NCBI GenBank assembly: GCA_010015805.1
Contig: ML978139.1
Location: 432,426-496,425 of the forward strand
Length of the DNA: 64,000 nucleotides
From: Rhizodiscina lignyota
Taxonomy: Eukaryota; Ascomycota; Dothideomycetes; Aulographales; Rhizodiscinaceae
Reading direction: 5' to 3'
The position numbers were made by a program, and so were the translations under genes. Under the pieces are notes generated by a model that searched no databases, was not told the DNA's origin, and worked only from the letters and a program-made list of their open reading frames with translations. The first letter of the stretch is position 1; each line of letters starts with the position of its first letter. This document shows, in pieces, positions 13,436 to 24,917 of this stretch.

Positions 13436-14352
13436 TCATCCATTGGGTGGCCGAAGCATCTCCTGAAGCCTTGTCACATTTCCAGTGAAAGCCTCGAAAT
13501 TGTCTGCTACGTCCGCCAGGTTCCTGAGAAGATCATCCTTGGTGCGAAGCTCATCTCTAGCATGAGCAAGTTCCGACTCCTGCGCGGCAACAGTTGTTTC
13601 CAGATGATGGACGGTTGCCCTCAGCTCCTGCACTTGATTTCGTAGCTCCAGAACTTCCGTGGATTGGGGAATCGTGGAGTCTGCAGAAGCTGCAAGCTGA
13701 GACACAGCGTGAGGCTGAGAGGAGAGATTTACAGCTTCATCTTCTCCTTCCTTGTCTCGCAGATCTGTCTCTTGCTCAGCTGCTGTGTCTGGTGCCATTG
13801 GTCCTGCCATTTCTTCCTCAACCCTTCGATTCGACGCCGATCTCAAATATACTTCATCATGTGTCTGAGGATCTATTTGCGTGGTCGATTCGCTCATGTA
13901 GGGGGGCGGCTCCTCGTCCCAACCACGACCTCTACACGTAGGACATTGGAAGCCCGAATCGGATGGCGAAATTGGATTGCAACATGCGATATGGTAGGAT
14001 CTGCAGCAAGTCATGCATTCCAGCATGTCACCCGCCGGTCTGCGACACGTGTAGCAGATGGAGTTGTGAGGGCATCCTGCGTCTGAAGCAACTTTTTGTT
14101 AGCACAGTTCGCAGAGGGAGAACTCAAGGGCAGTGTTGGTGAGACTAGAGACTTACTCCGCCATGCTTGATATATGTGTTTTTGCCCCTCAAGGGTGAAC
14201 ACTCTTGCAGTTTCAGCGTAGGTGCCAATACGATAGCCATGCACTACAGGTTGAGAGGCATGGAATGAAGACCTCGCAGTGCTTGATAGGCGCGGTCGCT
14301 TCGCTGGTGGATCAGGCTTGGCATCATTCTGCAAGCCCATGGAGGGCGGCAT
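13436..14352 (-). CDS. PHD-type zinc-finger protein with coiled coil
   Basis: The model is complement(join(13436..14082, 14157..14352)), 280 aa. Exon 1 has a basic PPAKRPRLS stretch, a good nuclear localisation signal. The intron joins exactly inside the finger: CYTCRRPAGDMLECMTC, then SYHIACCNP, then QCPTC give the Cys4-His-Cys3 pattern of a PHD finger (about residues 71-110). The rest is acidic and ends in a predicted coiled coil (LELRNQVQELRATVHHLE and on). PHD fingers usually read histone H3 tails, so a chromatin role is likely, but no catalytic domain accompanies it. Confidence 0.75.
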
Positions 14353-14882
14353 CGCCGTAGATGACGGACATGGGTGGCATTAATGTGCAACTGTGGTTGA
14401 TCTGAACCGAGTCGCAAAGTCGTTCTCGGTGTCACTGCGGACCTGTTCGTCGAAAGGGGAAGATTGCCATATTGGGATAGAGTACATGTATCGAGATCTT
14501 AGTCAGCAAGCAGCTGTTGACGAGGCTCATCTGAGCTTTCTCAGATTGAGAAACCTCATTGCTTTCACTGTTTCCCTTTCTTACCAGAGAGGAGCTCTCA
14601 ATGCCGATATCGAAACAGTCGTCACTGTGCATGAAGGACTCTTTATCATCCGTGATCGCGCCATATCGGCACGTGAGAACGCGGTGTGCAGATCGCGTCA
14701 AGCAAGGCAGACGCGCCGAGAAAGTCTCCGCAAAGTCTTCAGCTTTGTAATTGATTGGCAATTGTGACTCTTAACCTACAGATATCGACCCGCGAAGGTT
14801 TCAATTGCAAGATATATCTTTCATTGAGTGTTCTCTTTCGCAGTTTCATTGGTCTCGACCATCAATCGTCTCTCAGTCCATA
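14353..14882. promoter_or_regulatory. Divergent promoter region
   Basis: It separates the starts of the PHD-finger gene (minus) and the epoxide hydrolase gene (plus). Open frames of about 110-124 codons run through it on both strands, but they have no recognisable content. Confidence 0.3.
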
Positions 14883-16431
14883 ATGGCAAACGCGTTTCGT
14901 AGTATTCCTGCGACCGCAAAGGTCCAGCCCAGTCCTTTCAAGATTTCCATTACAGAGGAGAAGCTCGCCGCCTTCACACAGCTTGTAAAGTTGTCAGAGC
15001 TAGGTCCAGAGACGTACGAATGCCTACACGAAGATGGAAAGTACGGACTACCTCGCAAATGGCTTGCGGCAGCCAAGCAGGAATGGGAAGAGTCATTTGA
15101 TTGGTATGATCATCAAATTCCTCTTGAGGTGAACAGATTCATGACCACGGATACAGGAGAAAGCACGAGGCATACTACAATTCTTTCCCGCACTTCATCA
15201 TGCCCGTCATGCAAGGCGATGACTCGTTCAGTGTTCATTTTGTTGCCCTGTTCTCTGACAACCCTGATGCTCTTCCCATCATGTTCCTACACGGATGGCC
15301 TGGCAGCTTTCTCGAATTTCTCGGTCTTCTTGCGCTATTGAAGAAACGCTACTCCCCAGAAACACTGCCGTACCATATCATCGTGCCCTCTCTCCCGGGC
15401 TGGGCATTCTCGAGCCCACCGCCACTTAACAGAGACTTCAAACTGGAGGATATGGCTGAAATTATGAATGGCCTGATGAACAATTTGGGGCTAAGCGGTT
15501 ATGTTGTGCAGGGCGGAGACATTGGGAGCTATGTCGCCCGTGTGATGGCCGCAGCATATCATCAGTGCAGGGCTGTTCATTGTTCGTTCCTGCTTCTTTT
15601 CCTCCTATTGATGTTCTCTCTTAGACAGAATAGTAGACAGCTAATCAAGTATTAGTGAACTACTGCATCATGGCAGAGCCCGACGGCATAAAAGCGAAGG
15701 ACATCACCGAAGCCGAACAACACGGCGTCCTCCGCGCCCGTGAGTTCACTAAGTTCGGAGCCGCATATGCGCTCGAGCATGCGACGAGGCCCGGCACAAT
15801 TGGCCTTGCGCTGGCGAGCAGTCCGGTCGCATATCTCGCTTGGTGAGTGCAACGTACTTGCGTCTCTCTTTCCTGCCAGCTGTTGCCTCGTATCCATATC
15901 ATTACAGCTAACCACATCTCTCACAGGGTCGCAGAAAAGTTCCTCCTCTGGAGTGACGTGAACCCCTCGACAAGCGAGATTCTCCAAAGCGTCTCGCTCT
16001 ACTTCCTCACGTCAACCATATCGACGAGCATCTACACGTATCGCCAAGCAACGCCGCCTCCCGACTTCTTCCCCCTGCCTAAGAACTCTGGTGCCATTGC
16101 ATGTCAGGCAATGCCAGATCGCGCCGACGGAGTTGAAGATAAGCCCAAGAGCCATGACTGGCCGCAGTGGTTCATCGACAAGCCGATGGGATACAGCTGG
16201 TTTCCGAAGGAGCTGGCGCCGATGCCGGTAGCGTGGGTCGGCAAGACAGGAAAGTTGGAATGGTGGAGACGGCATGACAAGGTTAGTTTGCTTCTGTAAA
16301 GGTCGCTTGACTGGATAGTGGAAGGGTTGAAAGCTAATGTGGCATAGGGCGGACACTTTGCTGCTTTGGAGAAGCCAGAGCTACTTCTTGGCGATGTAGA
16401 AGACTTCGTGAAGCAGGTGTGGAAGAAGTGA
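14883..16431 (+). CDS. Epoxide hydrolase (alpha/beta hydrolase with EHN domain)
   Basis: The model is join(14883..15103, 15157..15581, 15656..15842, 15927..16281, 16348..16431), 423 aa, with all five exons in frame. The N-terminal EHN domain (about 15-100) includes KYGLPRKWLAAAKQEWEESF and WRKHEAYYNSFPHF. The oxyanion motif HGWPGS is at 119-124, the nucleophile D195 sits in QGGDIGSYV, and the catalytic H399 in GGHFAALEKPE is split from the body by the last intron. This matches microsomal-type fungal epoxide hydrolases that open epoxides to diols. No signal peptide or membrane anchor is evident. The convergent neighbour is a dehydrogenase, a possible but unproven partner. Confidence 0.9.
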
Positions 16432-16581
16432 CGATCAGCGTGATTCTGGAGAGCGGATTCTATCCATTAAATTATCGGATCCCAATCTAATTTGCTTCGC
16501 AACCTTTATCGCCAAATTCAATATTACAGCAGCACGTACCCAGTCTGTCGAAACAGTGATTACGCGCCGCGGCACGCTTCT

Positions 16582-17732
16582 CTACTCCTTGAAGCCAACA
16601 AGCTCATTGCTCAATTTCCACAGCCTCTCTTCCGACTCATCATCAAATGCCCAGTGAGCATATCCAATATCAAATGGGCCCGCATCGTCGCGCTTCAGTC
16701 CGCAAGTCTGACAGTCTTCGAGCCATTGGCCTCCGACGCCTTCCAAATCCTTCGCAATCGCAGCCCAAACCGAAGTGTTGGCGCCTTGCTCCGGACTCTT
16801 CGCGTGTTTCATTGCGTCCGGTTGCTGCCATCCTTTCATGATTTCAGGGTCAACATTCTTGTATAGTCCAGTACTTGAAATTCCTCCTGGATTCAACGGG
16901 TTCGCATGCAACCCTTGGCTCCCGAAATGTCTCTCAATGTAGTTTGCCATGTATATTGTCGCCGTCTTCGACTTTCCATATGCCAACCAAGGATTGTACT
17001 TCCCGTTTTCGAGGTTGATGTTGTCGAACTGCACTGGGCCGTTCCGATGGCCTTCAGAGCTGACGACTACGACGCTAGACGCGAAGCCTGGCTTTGAGGA
17101 CTTGAGCATCGCCGGACGCAGGAGCTGGAACAGGTAAAAGTGCGCCAGGTGGTTTACTCCGAACTGCATCTCGAAACCATCTTTCGTTCGAGACTCTGGA
17201 GTCGCCATGACGCCTGCAATGGAGGGAGCATCAGTATTTCGACCCCGCTGCACTTCCGCATTTCAATGACGCTCAGCAGAACATTACATCGCTTACCTGC
17301 ATTCGTTATCAACACATTCAGCTGTGGGCTCTTCGTCAAGAAGTCTTCCGCTGCCGCCCGGACAGACGCCAGCGACTCGTTATCCATGACAATCGCCTCG
17401 ATTCCATCTTTACGATCGCTGCTTCTCAACACCTGGTCCACCGCAGACTTTCCATTCTCCTCGCTTCGAGTCGTAATGAATATCTTGGCTCCAGTTGCAT
17501 GCAACGCTCTCGCCATCTCGATGCCAATTCCTGATGATCCGCCAGTGATCAGCATGGCCTTCTTCGACAGTATTCCTTCCATCCCAAGATCTCGCACGGC
17601 TTGGAGCGCCGTTGGGCGAGCATCACAAGGCCCATTGGGTGATTCATGCTCCTTGGCATATGGGGCAATATATGGAGGAGCATGGAGGATTGAGGAATGA
17701 TAGTCAGAAGCTTTAGTGTTGTATTTGAACAT
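16582..17732 (-). CDS. Short-chain dehydrogenase/reductase
   Basis: The model is complement(join(16582..17213, 17297..17732)), 355 aa. A roughly 55-residue leader precedes the Rossmann core: TGGSSGIG (cofactor Gly motif), the NAG motif split by the intron (NAG|VMATP), NHLAHFYL, VVVSSEGH with the catalytic Ser, and YGKSK with the catalytic Tyr and Lys. The pattern resembles retinol-dehydrogenase/WWOX-like fungal oxidoreductases. The substrate is unknown. Its 3' end lies 150 bp from the epoxide hydrolase, tail to tail. Confidence 0.9.
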
Positions 17733-18363
17733 TCTTGGTGTATCTCTAGCTTGCTTCGTGTTGTAAAATGCGGAGGCAACTCCTAAATCGATAGCATGGC
17801 GCGATGTGCGGGAGGGTGGACATGGCTTTTAAGATGGCCGACAGGTCTTTAACTTTCCCCATTGTCTTATTTTAATAAAATTTACCCCTCATCCGCCGCT
17901 GCGAGTCCGTTAAACCTTTCCATTGCGTTTCGCTTAGAATAACTCGATCAAAGAGTCATGCTCAGATTGTTCCGACTGTCGGCCAATCAGAGTGCTGGAA
18001 GTCCGAGCCAGACTCAGTGGTCGCCGAAAACGCTGCATGGTACCTCAAACAACTATGGAGGAACCTGCTAGTCGGGAGATATAATCTCCGAGTGATTCTA
18101 CCTAAGTTTCAATATCTAGCATTTCGTGGAAAGAGAGACGGACGAATTTGGGGCATCTCGAAGCTCATTGTATCGACCTTTAGCCAATGACGGAGTTTAC
18201 TGTCCAAAAAGGGAAGAGAGTTAGATGTCTCACTAGGAGACTCTTCTGCAAGCCTTCTACATTAACGATCTTCTCACAAACATCTTGTGTGGAAGTGACA
18301 AGCTCATATAACAATCTGATCATCGTAGACAGGATATTCAATGAGACTATGCGGAGAACTATT
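17733..18363. other. Intergenic region
   Basis: It contains the promoter of the dehydrogenase. An open frame that starts at 18187 runs antisense into the enoyl-CoA hydratase gene and is a shadow of it. Confidence 0.35.
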
Positions 18364-19212
18364 TCACAGTCTTGCTGCCTTCCAGACGGGCTTGCGCTTC
18401 TCCTTAAATGCTCTCAATCCCTCCTGCATATTCTCTCCCTTCTGCAATTCCGCCCATTCCCTCCCGTTGCTAATCTTGGTGGCCTCCACTACGTCCGCCG
18501 TCGTCCAGCCTTCCCTCAGCATCGCTCTCGTGCAAATGATCGAGTCAGGACTAATCTCCGCAACCTCACTCGCCCACTTCACCGCCTCGTCAACCAAATG
18601 ATCCTGCGGGACGACCTTGTTCACCATTCCCCATTTTTCAGCAGTTGCGGCATCAATGATCTTCCCTGTCAGTGCAAACTCGCTCGCCCTCTGCAAGCCC
18701 ACCGTTCGAATGAGTCTTGGCAAGACGCCAGAGTAAGGCGCGAGACCTCTTTTCACCTCGAGCAAACCAAACGTCGCCGTCTCGCTCGCAATCACAATGT
18801 CGCAGTTGACCACATTCTCACAGCCACCACCGTAAGCCATACCATTGACAGCTGCTATGAATGGCTTCTTGCCCCGACGATTCGACAGTCCTTCCGCGCC
18901 AGGGACATTGCCGGGGCCAGCACCGCCGGTGTCCTTCCCCTCTGCCGCGGCTTGAGCGACTTTTGCGTTCCATTCTTTCAAATCCGCACCGGTTGAGAAC
19001 GCTTTCTTGCCTGCTCCTGTGAGAATGCCGACAGAGAGAGACGGCTCCGCATCGACCCAGCGATAGACAGCCGTCATTTCGAGGACGGCCGCTGCGTTTG
19101 TGCAGTTCAAGTCCTTCTCACGCGACATGGTGATGAGAACGACGCGCGGAGCTGGGTAGGTGATCCTGAGGAATGATGTCGGTGGAGGGGGGATTTGTAA
19201 TTCCGCTGGCAT
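18364..19212 (-). CDS. Enoyl-CoA hydratase/isomerase family, likely peroxisomal
   Basis: The single-exon protein has 282 aa. Crotonase-fold features: FSTGADLKEW (oxyanion hole), NGMAYGGGCENVVNCDIVIA carrying one catalytic Glu, and FGLLEVKRGL carrying the second. Both acids are present, so hydratase activity is plausible. The C-terminus ends ARL, a good type-1 peroxisomal targeting signal, suggesting beta-oxidation or a secondary-metabolite route in peroxisomes. An insertion around residues 88-108 (Gly/Ala-rich, KDTGGAGPG) is longer than usual. The substrate is not predictable. Confidence 0.88.
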   Translation of the reverse strand: MPAELQIPPPPTSFLRITYPAPRVVLITMSREKDLNCTNAAAVLEMTAVYRWVDAEPSLSVGILTGAGKKAFSTGADLKEWNAKVAQAAAEGKDTGGAGPGNVPGAEGLSNRRGKKPFIAAVNGMAYGGGCENVVNCDIVIASETATFGLLEVKRGLAPYSGVLPRLIRTVGLQRASEFALTGKIIDAATAEKWGMVNKVVPQDHLVDEAVKWASEVAEISPDSIICTRAMLREGWTTADVVEATKISNGREWAELQKGENMQEGLRAFKEKRKPVWKAARL

Positions 19213-20142
19213 TTTCGTATGAAATTATCAGAAAAATCTATGTATAAGAAGAGCGGATTGAATTGTTAGATGTAGTTTGAAATTACGAGCTGTTTTGAAT
19301 GCGTGTGTAGTGTCGAATGTGTGGGTCGATGTGAGCTTGTAGAACTCCCTGCGAAATGACACTCAGGGTGTATTTTACGCTTGCTGCTTAATACGAATAA
19401 GTGAATAGAAAGTAAGGAATTTGACCCTTTCTATTCGTTAATGTAGGAATGCCTTTTGAAACCCCCGTCTGGAGATTTTCATTCTCTTCCGAGGCATCGG
19501 CTGCTGCGGGGAAAACGAGTTGAGGTCGGCGATATCAAGTGTGATTCTTTTCCTGGTACTTGAACAGCGACCTCACCACTTTGCGAAAAGTTGGACAAAG
19601 CATTTACTAACTACCCAGATTATACCGATTTAGAGAATGGATGCCTTTCGTTCAGGGAAGATGCAGTCAAGCCGTGGCTGCATGCGCATCATGCCACTAA
19701 AAGCTTTAGAAGGGGCTCTCACAGCGTTTTATTCGCTCAGGCAATACTAGAGAAAGTGAGGGTGCTTTCCCGTTCGAGGAAATACATTATTCATCATCTC
19801 TTCGTTCCACAGCCGTTATGCTGCACTTGAAGCAGGAGCACTACGACATCCAGATATCGCTCTGAGATACATCTTACGGACAACACTTCTCTCCTCATCA
19901 TTTATGCTACAATGCTATATTTTTGCTTCGGAAGAAGCGTGATGTTTATAACATGCCGTGTTACTTGAAGAGACGAGACAGAAGTTTACATGGGTGATGG
20001 GATTGATTTGTTTTTAAGTCTGCTCCTAAGTTCCCTTATTGCATGGTCGTCAACATGATACCAAAACCTCTTTGATTCCAAGCCTTCAATAATGAGCGTA
20101 GTTCTTTCTCATCTTCCTTTTTGATTCCTTCAAATCCATATT
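19213..20142. other. Intergenic region
   Basis: No supported gene. One 79-codon frame (19591-19830) has no motif. Confidence 0.35.
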
Positions 20143-20364
20143 TCACGCCTCCTCAGTGTCAAACCCAAAGCTCCTCTTAAGACGAGCAAGGCGGCAACTT
20201 GGTGGGCATGGAAGACCGCAAGTCGGCGGAGGACAGTTGTTGCCGGTGGACCCGCTCTGGCAGGTCGGATCACAGCCTTGTGGATTGGCGATGGCCATTG
20301 CCGCCGGGTTGGGCGAGGCGAGCGCGGTGGTTGCAGTGAGGAGGACGAGAATGGAGATCTTCAT
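20143..20364 (-). CDS. Small secreted cysteine-rich peptide
   Basis: The protein has 73 aa and one exon. A clear signal peptide (MKISILVLLTATTALA, then a small-residue cleavage site) is followed by a short pro-like stretch and a Cys/Pro-rich core with six cysteines, several as CxxC or CxxxC (CDPTC, CPPPTC, CGLPC). Near the end LARLKR is a dibasic site, after which SFGFDTEEA would be released. The organisation suits a candidate effector, antimicrobial peptide or processed precursor. No homologue is recognised. A TATA-like element lies about 165 bp upstream (near 20530, minus strand). Confidence 0.62.
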   Translation of the reverse strand: MKISILVLLTATTALASPNPAAMAIANPQGCDPTCQSGSTGNNCPPPTCGLPCPPSCRLARLKRSFGFDTEEA

Positions 20365-21887
20365 CTTGTCTGGTATTTTTGAGGAATCTGCTTGAGATTA
20401 GCTCAGTCCAACAGTAGCACAGCACGGTCGAATAGCAGCTTACATACCTCAGTAGAAATTTATGTTTTAGCTGGCTGATGATGATTCCAACGCTGCCGTC
20501 TGGAAAGGATGTTCAACTCCCTTCTAGAGTTTATATTGACATCAATTTCACGGCTAAAGCAGTGGTGAGCAACTGGCGCAGCTTCGGAGGATGTGCTGAA
20601 TTTTTCCTTTTTGCCTGTTGCTCCTCATCCACATGGGCTTCAGGGAAGCGCATTGTAGCGGTGATACCAGCGGTGTATGCGAGGGGCCAACTCACTGGGC
20701 GGCCTCTCGGAATTGCTGATTGTTGAAGCTGTGCGGGCGTGTTCTGGAGAAGTGGAGCCCCGTTCGCTTGCATTTTGGAGGATGCGCATAATCGCATTTC
20801 CCGATTGAAGTCACAGTAAGCAAACATGTAGCGTTTCAGGGTGAAATTAATATATGAAATGGCTAAAATTCAATGCTTCAAGCTTCCCTATCCTATGGAA
20901 AGTGCATAGCCTAGAACATAGGTTCTATGTTTTAGTCTACGGGTAAATGCGGATTTACACAGAAGTAGTGTGGAACCATCGGTTAAATGTAGATTTCGTA
21001 TTTATTTCAGGGACAAAGTAGAATGACTTGAATGAAGAATTGGATGTGCGGGGAAGTATAAGCTTGGTTTAATTCAGAAGGGAGAGATATAAAATTGAGG
21101 TCGTATAACCCCTGTCCGGATCTCACTTACAAGGATAGTAAGGTACGGTCCGAGTGGTACCTCTGCATGTATTTATGCTAATATCAATACTATGTATAGC
21201 GTTATCTGGGGTATCATCAAGGTCTTGCTCGAACAAGACATAATCATCTGGGTCATCTATGACTTTGTGGATGAGATCGACAGTCGTTAACTCCGAAGAC
21301 TACTTTTGAAGAGGTAGGATCAGGCGCACACCTCTAGGGGTCAAATGCATCCAGCTGCAGTCTGGTTTCCTCTAGGTCGGTAGTAAAGAAGCAATGATGA
21401 ATGTCTCCACAAGCCGAGCTGTGTCGGAGTTCGTAATCAGTACAGGTTTTTGACAAGCAAACGAAGATCTTGCTGTATCGAGTCAATGGCGAGACTACAT
21501 TCCGACTCTGGAATGATTGGTCTTGTGTGTGATAGCGAAGGATCCAGCGTCTCGGTCTTCAAAGGTACCAGAGGTAGCTGGCAGACAGCTCACATAAGAT
21601 AGTGCCAAAATATTGGGCGCATCGTAACCGAGATGATTTGATTAATTTGTGGATATGATCAATTTCCAACAGCCAAGATAGCGAGAAGGGAAAGGAACGG
21701 ATTAATGCGTTCGTGGAGTGGGATAGTTTTGTTGCAGTTGGCCAAGTGCCGTGTGGTGCCAGGCGGCGGAGCTTGCTTAGTCATCTGACACATTTGCAGG
21801 GGAGTTTCGCTTCGTAGTCGTAGTCGTAGGAAATTTTTCCACAGCAGCTCCGCACGTTCACATTCATCATCCATTGCAAGCGTGACG
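20365..21887. other. Gene-poor, AT-richer intergenic region
   Basis: About 1.5 kb with no supported gene. The stretch 20830-21650 is AT-richer than its neighbours, but not as TA-skewed as the RIP-like blocks at 55.8 and 63.1 kb. Confidence 0.35.
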
Positions 21888-22865
21888 ATGAGACTATACC
21901 TCATCCGCCACGGCGAAACAGTTGATAATGTAGCTGGCATATAGTAAGATGTCTTTGTCAACTCCACACATGCACGCCCTGACGAGAACAGCGCAGGAAG
22001 TCGAGATTCTGCGCTGACGAACCACGGCTTCCAACAAGCAACGCGACTCGGTCAACACTTTCAAACCAACGGCATCAGATTCACACACATTTTCTCTTCC
22101 CCGCTTCAGAGAACTCTTAAGACCGCCGAGCTAGTCCGACATGGCCAGCTTCTTTTACCCGATGTCGATCATACTTCGATCCCACGGGTGAAGCCCGTCC
22201 CGGAGCTCATCGAGCAGGACTTTGGATACTATGAAGGGAAGAACTGGACTCACATGCCGAGCAAAGGTGGGAAGCATGATCGGTATGAGCAGCACCGGGC
22301 GCAACCTGGCTTCAAGGAGCCTGAGTCTGTTGACTCTATGGCGGCGCGCATGGATTCGTTCTTGAGCGACCACTTGTTTCCTCTGCTCCGCGAAGATACT
22401 ACTGCGGAGGATGCTTGTGTGGCAATCGTATCGCATGGCCTCGCTATGCCTGTGATGTGGCAGCAGATGATACTTCACCTGCCATTCAAGAGTCTTACTG
22501 CTGCTGACCACCTCATTGAGGCCAGAGGCACTATCGTCGTGGACCGTCTTGGAGGCTGGTCGAACACGGGATATCTGGAGCTAGACTTGCAACGCACAAT
22601 GACGGATAAATTCTACCCCGGCGCTGAAGCTTATGCCGAGTTCATCGTCGATGGAGGCGATAAAGACGGTACTTGTTCGACATCCGATGATGTGGTGGCC
22701 AAGCCGAAGCGGTCTATCCATCAGTTCACTGTGACGATCACGGCCATCAACAGTGTCGAGCACCTGAAGGGCCTCAAACGTACTGGTGGAGGCGTCGGCA
22801 GCTCGAAGCATGACGAGGCACAGAAGACTATTGATACGTTTTTCAAGCGGAGAAGAGTATCATGA
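21888..22865 (+). CDS. Histidine phosphatase (phosphoglycerate mutase-like)
   Basis: The model is join(21888..21943, 21992..22865), 309 aa, with a 48-nt intron. The phosphohistidine motif RHGE is at residues 7-10 (LYLIRHGETVDN). The second part, SRDSALTNHGFQQATRLGQH, fits the family. FSSPLQRTLKTAEL carries the conserved Arg, and VSHG holds the second catalytic His. A Lys/Arg-rich C-terminus (TFFKRRRVS) may be nuclear. The family covers phosphatases of sugars, nucleotides and proteins, so the substrate cannot be told. The first exon is only 56 nt, and the splice was chosen to give IYAGSRDSALT. Confidence 0.88.
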
Positions 22866-24917
22866 TATCTTTACCTTTCTTCTTCTACGAGCTTCCATGT
22901 TGCACTATGTGTAGCACTGGCGCACATCTTTGGGTTGAAGTTCATGAAAGTGAGTACCTTCCAATTACACTCCTGTCCTCTAATGATGATTCTACAATTA
23001 CACAGACCTGTTCTGAAATAACCATGTGGTCAGCAAGTTGTCCAACTGCTGTCTGATTCTTTAAGCTAGCTGCTGTTATGTTTCGTGCTTTTTACATTGA
23101 ACGGAAGCTGACTTGAAGTCGCATAGCTGTCTCGTAAACAGGTTTTGCTCAACACAAGCGAGAGCATTTCCGGAAGCCAGACGTGCTATGATTTTGGCAT
23201 TATGTTATATGCTACGGCCGAGTAACTTTAATGGCATACATGCGACCAGAGAGCGACCGAAACGCGCACGACTAAGCTTCCTTAGCAGGAGCCGTAGCCT
23301 TCTCCTCCCTCATCCCCATCCTCTTCTCCCCTCTGAACATAGAAGGAGACTCCTCATCACCTTGTCTTGTAGGGTCTTGTGCTGCGCGACGCTTACACGT
23401 CCAGCATACCTCACATCATTTGGCATGTTGCACTCTTATCCGTCAGGGGGAAGACACCAATCTCCACCGCAGGAATGTGTGAGAACGCAGAGGTCCGCGA
23501 TGGGCCTCTGGGTGACGGTACATATGAGCCCTGTTTGGGCATAAAGTCAGTGCGGTGGTGGTAATTGGAGCTCTGGTGATCTCTGCAGCGGTTAGCGGCC
23601 ACGCTTCATGGGTTCTCTTGGCGCGTCGGGCTTCAGCATGTTTGACAAACCACCTTAAAGGAGGAATGGATTCTAACGCTTTGGATCGATGCTGGATATT
23701 GAACTGTTTGCGTCGGATCGACTGCCTGGGCAGCGACATAGTCAATGTGGAAAATAAATAAGTGGTGCTTTTCAGAACTAGCGACAGCATCTCTGGAAGC
23801 TCGATACAATATACCTTTGATAGTGAGTGATAGGACTTCACCACTTCAGCGCCCACATTTTGCGTTAGCTGTAGAGGGCATACACCCCGCATGTTATCGC
23901 CGTTGGTAGAGGCTTTACTCCGTGCGGTGAATGTACCGCTGTCCTTTGCTGCGCTCCGTTGACTGCTTCTTGCTTGGCCTCGAGGGTGACAAGGTGATGG
24001 AGCCCCGATAGAGCCGAACAATTGTAAAGTAACTAAGAGTTATTCCTCAACACTGGCGGAAGCGTTCCTGAAAGTTGGATACAGCATGCTTCGGACAATG
24101 ACACGTGAATTGCTGGAGAATCCGTTCAGCCACTCGTCATCTCGGGATATGGCATGCACATATTTCAAAAGAGAAGACTACATCTCCTTATGTCTTCACC
24201 TTACACTGAAGAAGTTCCGTGACTTGTGGAACAGATCCAGAAATCCTTTGTAAGTGACAAGAATCCGCCGCTCTATCACTTATGTTCGATATGGACGGTC
24301 AGGTGTAGACATGCAAGGCGAAAGATGGCGCCGGTGCAGAGGTACCCCTAGCGTGGGTTGTTGAGTACCCGATGTTGAACCGGGACACGGTGCTTAAGCG
24401 CCTGTCATCTGCTTACTTGGCCTCGAGGTAACTGGACACGATAAGCTCGAGAGATATACGAGTTTTGCTCTTCAATTCATGCACGAGCATCTCTGAAGGC
24501 TTGGTGGAATGTATTTTAGCTAGTATTACGTAAGACTTCGCGGTTTGAATGGGCAAACTTGTCATGACCGAAGAGGCTAGATGTTTGACAGTCACGTGCC
24601 TCAGGAGAGACGTCCTCTCTTGCAGTGGATGTCTCTTTACCAACTACCGCGCTTGGCCGGTCAGTGCTACTCTGACCTCGAGGATTATGAAATCTTTAAG
24701 CACTGAGAAAGTCAAGCAGCTGCGATATTGACGAGTTTTGCCACTCCATGAATTCGAGTGCACCACTGAAAGCATGATGTAATATGCACGAGGCATTAAG
24801 ATATGGGAGGTTGCAGGTTCAAAGTGCTCAAGTTCTATTACTTGAAGAGTTTGTGCTACCCAAAGTTATTCGTACAGTCATCTTCTCATAAACGTCATTC
24901 CTCGTCTCGTCTCCTAT
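22866..24917. other. Gene-poor region around the repeat family
   Basis: Apart from the diverged repeat units, no gene is supported between the histidine phosphatase and the next predicted gene. Confidence 0.35.
23130..24800 (-). repeat. Diverged repeat family (about five decayed units)
   Basis: On the minus strand, similar peptide-like strings recur at about 23830-23760 (KSYHSLSKVYCIELPEML), 24540-24450 (KSYVILAKIHSTKPSEML) and 24110-24040 (SLSEACCIQLSGTLPPVL). They recur more weakly at 23195-23135 (LPEMLSLVLSKT after a stop) and 24800-24730. A second marker, CCTCGAGG, precedes three of them on the plus strand at about 23980, 24420 and 24675. Units are spaced about 260-430 bp, or twice that. 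I read this as an old tandem array, coding or not, decayed beyond a gene. Confidence 0.45.

Noticed and set aside
18187-18996. 269-codon plus-strand open frame
   Set aside because: It lies mostly antisense to the well-supported enoyl-CoA hydratase gene and has no recognisable motif.
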